Assembly: GCF_020510445.1 (NCBI RefSeq)
Contig: NZ_JAHBAG010000001.1
Span: 88,501 to 152,500 of the forward strand
Direction: 5' to 3'
DNA length: 64,000 bases
Origin: Hydrogenophaga taeniospiralis
Lineage (GTDB): Bacteria; Pseudomonadota; Gammaproteobacteria; Burkholderiales; Burkholderiaceae_C
Part shown: positions 56,362-64,000 of the stretch, in pieces
How positions within the stretch are numbered: the first letter of the stretch is position 1
Layout: every line of letters begins with the position of its first letter
Translations under genes and position numbers: made by a program
Notes under the pieces: model-generated
What the model was told of the DNA's origin: nothing
Seen by the model: only the letters and a program-made list of their open reading frames with translations
The model's database searches: none

Positions 56362-56394
56362 CGGGATCACCGGGCTTCAGCGCCGGCGATCCCG
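56362..56394. terminator. GC-rich hairpin between converging hpd and lipase genes
   Basis: CGGGATCACCGGGC and GCCGGCGATCCCG form near-complementary arms around TTCAGC, between hpd (stop 56310) and the lipase (stop 56439). There is no T-run; it may be a bidirectional stop or just a stable 3' stem. Confidence 0.35.
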
Positions 56395-56438
56395 TACAAG
56401 ATCGCGGCGCTGCCGGACCTGTCGCTCTGACCCATGGA

Positions 56439-57443
56439 CTAGGAAACCGCGCGCTCGCCCGATGGGTTCGCGGTCGATGTGCGCAACGCCAGCGACCCGC
56501 GCACCACCTCGGGGTGGAACGCCATCGCCACGTGCGCCGCGCCGATGACCAGGCGGTTGTCGGCCCCGGGCAGCGTGGCGGTGGACGCCGGGAAGACGAT
56601 GTTGTCGGTGTTCGAGTACCAGCAGGTGAACCCGGCGTAGGTGGCTTGCGGCGCCTTCTGGGCTTCGCGTTGCTGCAGGCCCCGCAACCACCCGTTGTCC
56701 CGCCGCATCTGGCGCCCGTTGGTCACCCGGCTGAATTGCGCGAGCCAGGTGCCGGTGTGTGGACTGCCGATGGTCACCACATGACGGACCCGCGCGCCCG
56801 CATCGGGCATGGCGGCCAGCCAGGCGCGTGCCGCCAGGCCACCCATGCTGTGACAGACCAGCAGCGGCGGCTGTCCGGTCAGGGCCTGGGCGCGGCACAC
56901 GGCGTCTTCGATGAGCGGCACGTAGTCGTCGATGGAGCCGAACACCGGCTCCAGATTGACCGAGGTGTAGGGCACGCCCAGGGCGCGCAGTTCGCGCATC
57001 CACGGCAACCACAGACCGCGGTTGCACACGAAGCCGTGAACAAACACCACCGCAGGCCCCGTATCGCCGACCGCCTGAGTCGCCTCGTCATCCGGCAGGC
57101 AGCGCCAGCGAAACGGCTGGCGCCAAGAAAACACCTGCGGCGCCACCCGCACCTCCTGCCACCAGGCCCCCACCAGCTCTGCGGCGCTCGCGCGCGGCGC
57201 CGGGTCCCCCTGGTTGACACCGGCCACGGCAAGGAACTCCACCGCGAGCACGATCGCATAGCCGAACACCAGCACCGCCGCCCCTGCAAGCGCCAAAAAC
57301 GGCGACCGTTCCCACGTCAGCCAGCCCCAAACCACCACCAAGGCCACGGTGGTGAGCACAATGGTCTGCTGCATCCGCGCCAGACGTGAAGGAGCGCGCC
57401 CAAGGGCGGACCGGTCGTGCAGGGGTTGGGGGTTCTGAGTCAT
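56439..57443 (-). CDS. Membrane-anchored alpha/beta-hydrolase (lipase-like)
   Basis: A 334-residue protein with two N-terminal spans (TIVLTTVALVVVWGWL, FLALAGAAVLVFGYAIVLAV) and then an alpha/beta-hydrolase domain. It has the oxyanion segment VVFVHGFVCNRGLWLPW, the nucleophile elbow LLVCHSMGGLAARA (Ser), the Gly-Ser-Pro-His segment TIGSPHTGTWLA, a later Asp in YSNTDNIVFP and the His in GAAHVAMAFHP. It is likely a triacylglycerol or ester lipase held at the inner membrane. It is divergent from the unknown 244-residue gene. Confidence 0.88.
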   Translation of the reverse strand: MTQNPQPLHDRSALGRAPSRLARMQQTIVLTTVALVVVWGWLTWERSPFLALAGAAVLVFGYAIVLAVEFLAVAGVNQGDPAPRASAAELVGAWWQEVRVAPQVFSWRQPFRWRCLPDDEATQAVGDTGPAVVFVHGFVCNRGLWLPWMRELRALGVPYTSVNLEPVFGSIDDYVPLIEDAVCRAQALTGQPPLLVCHSMGGLAARAWLAAMPDAGARVRHVVTIGSPHTGTWLAQFSRVTNGRQMRRDNGWLRGLQQREAQKAPQATYAGFTCWYSNTDNIVFPASTATLPGADNRLVIGAAHVAMAFHPEVVRGSLALRTSTANPSGERAVS

Positions 57444-57541
57444 TTTTGGACTATCGCACGTGCAGCGACGTGGCGCACGGTCCTGGCTAGAGCCATGTCT
57501 CTATGCCTCCAGTGCCCTCGCACGGCTAGACTGGTCGAGCC

Positions 57542-58276
57542 ATGAGCCACACCCACCCCGCCGCAGAACAGATCCGGGCCCATCTGGCCAGGGTCACGCA
57601 CCTGCGTGAACAAGCCCACACCGCCGGCCTGGCCCAGGCGGTGCACGAGGTCAAGCAGCTGCAGGCACGACGCTTTCGGGGGACTTATGCCGACTGGCTG
57701 TCCCACCCCATCTATGGCGCAGCGACCCGCTTCTTTCTGGAAGAGCTGTACGGCGAGCACGACTTCACCCAACGCGACGAACAGTTCGGCCGCATCGCCG
57801 GAGCCATCGAACGGCTGTTTCCCGAAGCGGTGGCCCAGCTGGCGGTGGACATGGCAGAAACCCATGCCCTCACAGAGACGCTGGACCAGCAGTTGGCGCA
57901 CCACTGGCTGGCCCTGGATCCCGGAATGCCCGCGGCCGAGCGCTACATCCTCAGTTGGCGGCGCACGGGGGAACGCCCCCAACGCGAGCGGCAACTGGCG
58001 GTGGTGCAACACATGGGCCGGGAGCTGCAACGCCTGACCCGCATGAAGTCCCTGTTGATCGCGCTCAAGCTGATGCGCCGCCCCGCCCAGGCCGCCGGTC
58101 TTTCGGCACTGCAACAGTTTCTGGAAGACGGGTTCGAGGCCTTTGGCGTTCTGGGCGACGCCACACCGTTTCTGGCCACCATTGCTCAACGGGAGAGCCT
58201 TTGGATCGAGCGGCTGTTCGAGGAAGACCTCGCGGTTTGCCAGCGGGGATTGAGCAGCGAGCTCGCCCGAGCCTGA
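57542..58276 (+). CDS. Conserved hypothetical protein with FFLEELYG motif
   Basis: Not assigned to a named family. A 244-residue, largely helical, soluble protein. Notable stretches: LQARRFRGTYADWLSHPIYG then AATRFFLEELYGEHDFTQRD, an acidic mid-region, and LSALQQFLEDGFEAFGVLG near the end. It has no signal peptide or metal motif. It precedes a long-chain acyl-CoA ligase gene by 117 bases on the same strand. A role in lipid metabolism is only suggested by its neighbours. Confidence 0.7.
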   Translation: MSHTHPAAEQIRAHLARVTHLREQAHTAGLAQAVHEVKQLQARRFRGTYADWLSHPIYGAATRFFLEELYGEHDFTQRDEQFGRIAGAIERLFPEAVAQLAVDMAETHALTETLDQQLAHHWLALDPGMPAAERYILSWRRTGERPQRERQLAVVQHMGRELQRLTRMKSLLIALKLMRRPAQAAGLSALQQFLEDGFEAFGVLGDATPFLATIAQRESLWIERLFEEDLAVCQRGLSSELARA

Positions 58277-58393
58277 GTCGTGCGACGATCTGGCCTGAGC
58301 TTTGGGCGACAGCACCCTAGGGCTGGCCCTGTGTGCCGCGAAAAGGGGGTCCGCCAGAATGGCGCGATCCACAACGATTCCGCCCCGGCTCTC

Positions 58394-60088
58394 ATGAACG
58401 CACCCTGGCTGTCCCACTACCCTCCCGGTGTTCCGCACGACGTCGAGCCCGAACAGGTCCGCTCGTTGGCCGTGCTGCTCGAAGAATCGCTGCGCAAGAA
58501 CGCGCGCCGCCCCGTATCGGTCTGCATGGAACGCTGGATGTCCTATGGCGAACTGGACCACCACAGCGCCGCCCTGGGCGCCTGGCTGCAGGCGCGCGGA
58601 CTGCCTGCGGGCGCACGGGTTGCCGTCATGCTGCCCAACGTGCCGCAGTTTCTGGTGGCGATGGCGGCCATCGTGCGGGCGGGCTACACCGTCGTCAACG
58701 TGAACCCGCTGTACACCGCCCGCGAGCTTGAACACCAGCTCAAAGACAGCGGTGCAGAAGCCATCGTCATTCTGGAGAACTTCGCCACCACGCTGGAAGC
58801 CGTCATCGACCACACCGCCGTCCGGCATGTGGTGGTGGCCAGCCTGGGCGACCTGCTGGGCTTCTGGTATGGCCGCTGGCTCAGCTTCGCGGTGCGCCAC
58901 CTGGCGAAGATGGTACCCGCCTACAAGCTGGCGAAGAGCGGTCCGCTGGGCCCCCGCACCATTGTCAGCTTTCGCCATGCGCTGGCAGAGGGAGCCACAC
59001 TCACGCTCAAACCCAGTACGGCAACCCTCGATTCGGTGGCTTTCCTGCAATACACCGGTGGCACCACCGGCTTGTCGAAGGGCGCAGTGCTGACGCATCG
59101 CAACATCGTTGCCGCCGTCCTGCAAGCCGATGCCTGGTTCCAACCAGCCCTGGCGCGCGTGGGAGAAATACACAACACCAACGCCGTCGCGGCCCTACCG
59201 CTGTATCACATCTTCGCACTCACCTTGAGCCTGTTGACCATGCGCTGGGGCGCCCATATGACGCTGATCCCGAACCCACGCGACGTCGCTCAGTTCGTGG
59301 GGACACTCAAGCGCCGTCCGTTCCACCTCCTGCCCGCCGTCAACACCCTGTTCAACGCACTGTTGCAGAACCCACAGTTTCGCCAGCTCGACTTTTCCAG
59401 TCTGGCGTTGTCCCAGGCCGGTGGCATGGCAGCGTCCGAGGCCACGGCCAGAGACTGGCTGGCGATCACGGGCTGCCCCATGATCGAAGGCTGGGGCATG
59501 AGCGAGACCTGTGCCATCGGCACCAACAACCCTGTGACCAACTGCGAGTTCAGTGGCACCATCGGCCTGCCGCTACCGGGCATCACCATCGCCATCAAGG
59601 ACGACGAAGGAAACGACCTCCCCCAAGGCACAGCCGGTGAGATCTGCATTCGGGGACCCAACGTGATGACCGGTTACCACAACCAACCCGAAGAATCCGC
59701 CCGTGCGTTCACACCCGATGGCTTCATGCGCACCGGCGACGTGGGCATCATGGACCCGCGCGGATACACCCGCATCGTGGATCGCAAGAAGGACATGATT
59801 CTGGTTTCGGGCTTCAACGTCTTCCCCAACGAACTGGAAAACGTCATTGCCTTGTGCCCGGGCGTGCTGGAATGCGCCGCCATCGGCGTCGAAGACGCCA
59901 AACAAGGGGAGGCGATCAAGGTTTTCGTGGTCCGAAGCGACGCCAGCTTGCGTGAGGAAGACGTGGCCCGCTACTGCCACGACAACCTCACCGGCTACAA
60001 GCGGCCCAAATACATCGAGTTCAGGGATGAATTGCCAAAAACAAACGTCGGCAAGATCCTGCGACGTGCCCTGCGGGCGGTGAACTGA
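58394..60088 (+). CDS. fadD: Long-chain fatty acid-CoA ligase, FadD-like
   Basis: A 564-residue adenylate-forming ligase. Markers: YTARELEHQLKDSGAEAIVI, the P-loop YTGGTTGLSKGAVLTHRNI, GWGMSETCAIGTNNPV, the MRTGDVGIMDPRGYTRIVDR motif and the C-terminal KTNVGKILRRALR. The pattern ENFATTLE with FVPFYKL-like MVPAYKLAKSG matches FadD. It activates long-chain fatty acids for beta-oxidation. Start 58394. The following metallo-hydrolase starts 20 bases after its stop. Confidence 0.92.
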   Translation: MNAPWLSHYPPGVPHDVEPEQVRSLAVLLEESLRKNARRPVSVCMERWMSYGELDHHSAALGAWLQARGLPAGARVAVMLPNVPQFLVAMAAIVRAGYTVVNVNPLYTARELEHQLKDSGAEAIVILENFATTLEAVIDHTAVRHVVVASLGDLLGFWYGRWLSFAVRHLAKMVPAYKLAKSGPLGPRTIVSFRHALAEGATLTLKPSTATLDSVAFLQYTGGTTGLSKGAVLTHRNIVAAVLQADAWFQPALARVGEIHNTNAVAALPLYHIFALTLSLLTMRWGAHMTLIPNPRDVAQFVGTLKRRPFHLLPAVNTLFNALLQNPQFRQLDFSSLALSQAGGMAASEATARDWLAITGCPMIEGWGMSETCAIGTNNPVTNCEFSGTIGLPLPGITIAIKDDEGNDLPQGTAGEICIRGPNVMTGYHNQPEESARAFTPDGFMRTGDVGIMDPRGYTRIVDRKKDMILVSGFNVFPNELENVIALCPGVLECAAIGVEDAKQGEAIKVFVVRSDASLREEDVARYCHDNLTGYKRPKYIEFRDELPKTNVGKILRRALRAVN

Positions 60089-60108
60089 ATGCTCGCCATG
60101 GCTTGCAC

Positions 60109-61050
60109 ATGAGCCGTCCGGCCATTTCCAATGTGTTCGCTGCTGCGGGTGTCACCGTTTTCGAGCGCGGCTGGCTGTCGGCGAACAACGTCCTGCTGCA
60201 GGGCGATGGACCCAGTGCCCTGATCGACTCCGGGTATGGCAGCCATGCCCAGCAGACCGTGGCACTCGTGAGCCAGTCCCTTGGGCACTCCACACTGGAT
60301 CTGCTGCTCAACACCCACTTGCACAGCGACCACTGTGGTGGCAACGCAGCGCTCCAGGAGCGCTACCCGGCCCTGCAGACCTGGATTCCCCCGGGGCAGG
60401 CCGATGCCGTCGATCGCTGGGACACCGTTGCGCTGACGTATGCCACCACAGGGCAAGAGTGCCCCAGGTTCACCCAGCAAGGCCTATTAAGGCCTGGATC
60501 CACGGTGCGACTTGGCTCCCTCGATTGGGAGATCCATGCGGCCAAAGGGCATGACCCTCATTCCATCATTCTGTTTCAACCTGCCATGAGATTGCTGATC
60601 TCCGCAGACGCTCTATGGAACAACGGATTTGGCGTGGTGTTTCCCGAACTGGAGGGCGTGGCCGCATTTGACGAAGTCGCTCAGACGCTGGACACGATTG
60701 AAATCCTCCAGCCAGAGACCGTCATTCCCGGTCATGGCCAGCCATTTCAGGACATTGAGGCAGCGCTTGCACGCGCACGAACCCGACTTCACCAATTTGT
60801 CAACGCACCAGCCAAACACCATCGACATGCAATCAAAGTGCTCATCAAGTTCAGATTGCTCGAGTGGCAATCCATTGAGCGGGAAGATTTGCTGGCCTGG
60901 GCAAGAAATACACCCTATCTGTGTGCATCCATGCCATCCGAGCGTCGCGACCATCTGGAAGAGCAGCAAGCGTGGCTGGACGATCTATTGGCCGAGCTGG
61001 AGCGCAGCAGAGCACTGCACATTCAAGGCACTCGGGTCATCAATGCTTAA
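60109..61050 (+). CDS. MBL-fold metallo-hydrolase downstream of fadD
   Basis: A 313-residue hydrolase of the metallo-beta-lactamase fold with the motif NTHLHSDHCGGN (H70, H72, D74, H75), the third His in AAKGHDPHSIILFQ, the Asp in LLISADALW and the His in VIPGHGQPF. The C-terminal part is helical. Base composition is lower in GC than most of the window. The ATG at 60109 is used; a TTG two codons upstream is open. It ends just before the rRNA operon terminator, pointing toward the leftward operon, so the two converge. Confidence 0.87.
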   Translation: MSRPAISNVFAAAGVTVFERGWLSANNVLLQGDGPSALIDSGYGSHAQQTVALVSQSLGHSTLDLLLNTHLHSDHCGGNAALQERYPALQTWIPPGQADAVDRWDTVALTYATTGQECPRFTQQGLLRPGSTVRLGSLDWEIHAAKGHDPHSIILFQPAMRLLISADALWNNGFGVVFPELEGVAAFDEVAQTLDTIEILQPETVIPGHGQPFQDIEAALARARTRLHQFVNAPAKHHRHAIKVLIKFRLLEWQSIEREDLLAWARNTPYLCASMPSERRDHLEEQQAWLDDLLAELERSRALHIQGTRVINA

Positions 61051-61101
61051 ACCCCATCTGACGCTTCGGCCGCTGGCAATGGGACAGAAATAACAAAACC
61101 C

Positions 61102-61152
61102 AAAAAGCCCAAACCCCCAGGTACACGAGGTACGAGGGGGTTTGGGGGGCTT
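61102..61152 (-). terminator. Intrinsic terminator of the rRNA operon
   Basis: On the minus strand AAGCCCCCCAAACCCCC and GGGGGTTTGGGCTT make a long GC-rich stem followed by TTTT and further T-rich sequence, just beyond the 5S gene. Confidence 0.88.
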
Positions 61153-61158
61153 GTAAGA

Positions 61159-61272
61159 GCCTGACGATGACCTACTTTCACACGGGAACCCGCACTATCA
61201 TCGGCGCAAAGGCGTTTCACTGTCCTGTTCGGGATGGGAAGGAGTGGTACCACCTCGCTATGGTCGTCAGGC
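61159..61272 (-). rRNA. rrf: 5S ribosomal RNA
   Basis: Minus-strand reading starts GCCTGACGACCATAGCGAGG and ends with GTAGGTCATCGTCAGGC, whose ends pair. The central CCATCCCGAACAGGACAGTG is the expected loop B/C region. It follows 23S by about 160 bases and is last in the operon. Confidence 0.95.
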
Positions 61273-61433
61273 ATAACTTGTTGTCCTGGCTGTGCACGCG
61301 CACAGCCTGAACGAATTCATAGAGTATCGAATCAGCTATTTTGATTGCTGCCAACGATCATGGTCAGATCGTTTGATCATGACCACAAGGGCATAAACAT
61401 GACATCCACTCTGACGACAAACGTCAAAGTTAT
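61273..61433 (-). other. 23S-5S spacer
   Basis: About 160 bases between the 3' end of 23S and 5S. It is AT-rich relative to the rest of the window. I see no tRNA in it. Confidence 0.7.

Positions 61434-64000
<2,567 letters not shown>

Overview
The window is high-GC DNA with the gene content and codon use of a betaproteobacterium of the family Comamonadaceae (Hydrogenophaga/Acidovorax-like). The genus is an inference. Support comes from the fds-type formate dehydrogenase, the corC-lnt-glyQ-glyS-gmhB-plsC series, a MerR-type leucine-degradation regulator, and short GC-rich interspersed repeats. Most genes lie on the minus strand in long runs.

Layout. 1-4.6 kb: a double-length UvrA (C-terminus off the left edge), divergent from a LivK-type binding protein (4.7-5.9 kb). 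5.9-12.3 kb: a universal stress protein, a two-gene NAD-dependent formate dehydrogenase (fused FdsG-FdsB plus FdsA) and a divergent ModE/PBP regulator. 12.3-25.3 kb: a minus-strand run holding most of the leucine catabolic pathway (acyl-CoA synthetase, methylcrotonyl-CoA carboxylase beta and alpha, methylglutaconyl-CoA hydratase, HMG-CoA lyase). A VapBC toxin-antitoxin pair and several small accessory genes sit inside it. 25.4-28.9 kb: an AraC regulator, a CaiC-like ligase and a GST. 28.9-30.6 kb: a low-GC island with one gene, a HEPN (ApeA-like) protein, bordered by a scrap of an AraC gene. 30.6-33.9 kb: lipoprotein, HAD phosphatase, YchJ-like, rhodanese, GST. 33.9-41.6 kb: a trkH 3' scrap, then a second catabolic run (acyl-CoA dehydrogenase, SDR, thiolase, AceK, carbonic anhydrase, isovaleryl-CoA dehydrogenase, thioesterase) headed by a LiuR-type operator. 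41.6-44.8 kb: TetR with a divergent VOC protein, DUF1304, the LiuR regulator and a metallo-hydrolase with a second LiuR operator. 44.9-53.6 kb: cell-envelope and glycyl-tRNA synthetase genes. 53.7-61 kb: GNAT, Lrp/AsnC regulator with divergent hpd, lipase, an unknown protein, fadD-like ligase, metallo-hydrolase. 61.1-64 kb: an rRNA operon read leftward (5S with terminator, then most of 23S).

How it works together. Isovaleryl-CoA dehydrogenase, MCC, hydratase and HMG-CoA lyase turn leucine-derived isovaleryl-CoA into acetyl-CoA and acetoacetate. Carbonic anhydrase could supply bicarbonate to MCC. AceK sets isocitrate flow when acetyl-CoA is the carbon source. Two near-identical palindromes tie the isovaleryl-CoA dehydrogenase operon and the liuR/metallo-hydrolase intergenic region to one regulator.

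Most notable points: the lone HEPN gene island; GC-rich repeats that have entered uvrA and fdsA in frame and that also sit against stop codons between genes; the tandem UvrA; the LiuR sites; the VapBC pair translationally chained to the liuC hydratase; and an in-frame insertion in glyS. There are no CRISPR arrays, complete insertion sequences or tRNA genes that I can see.
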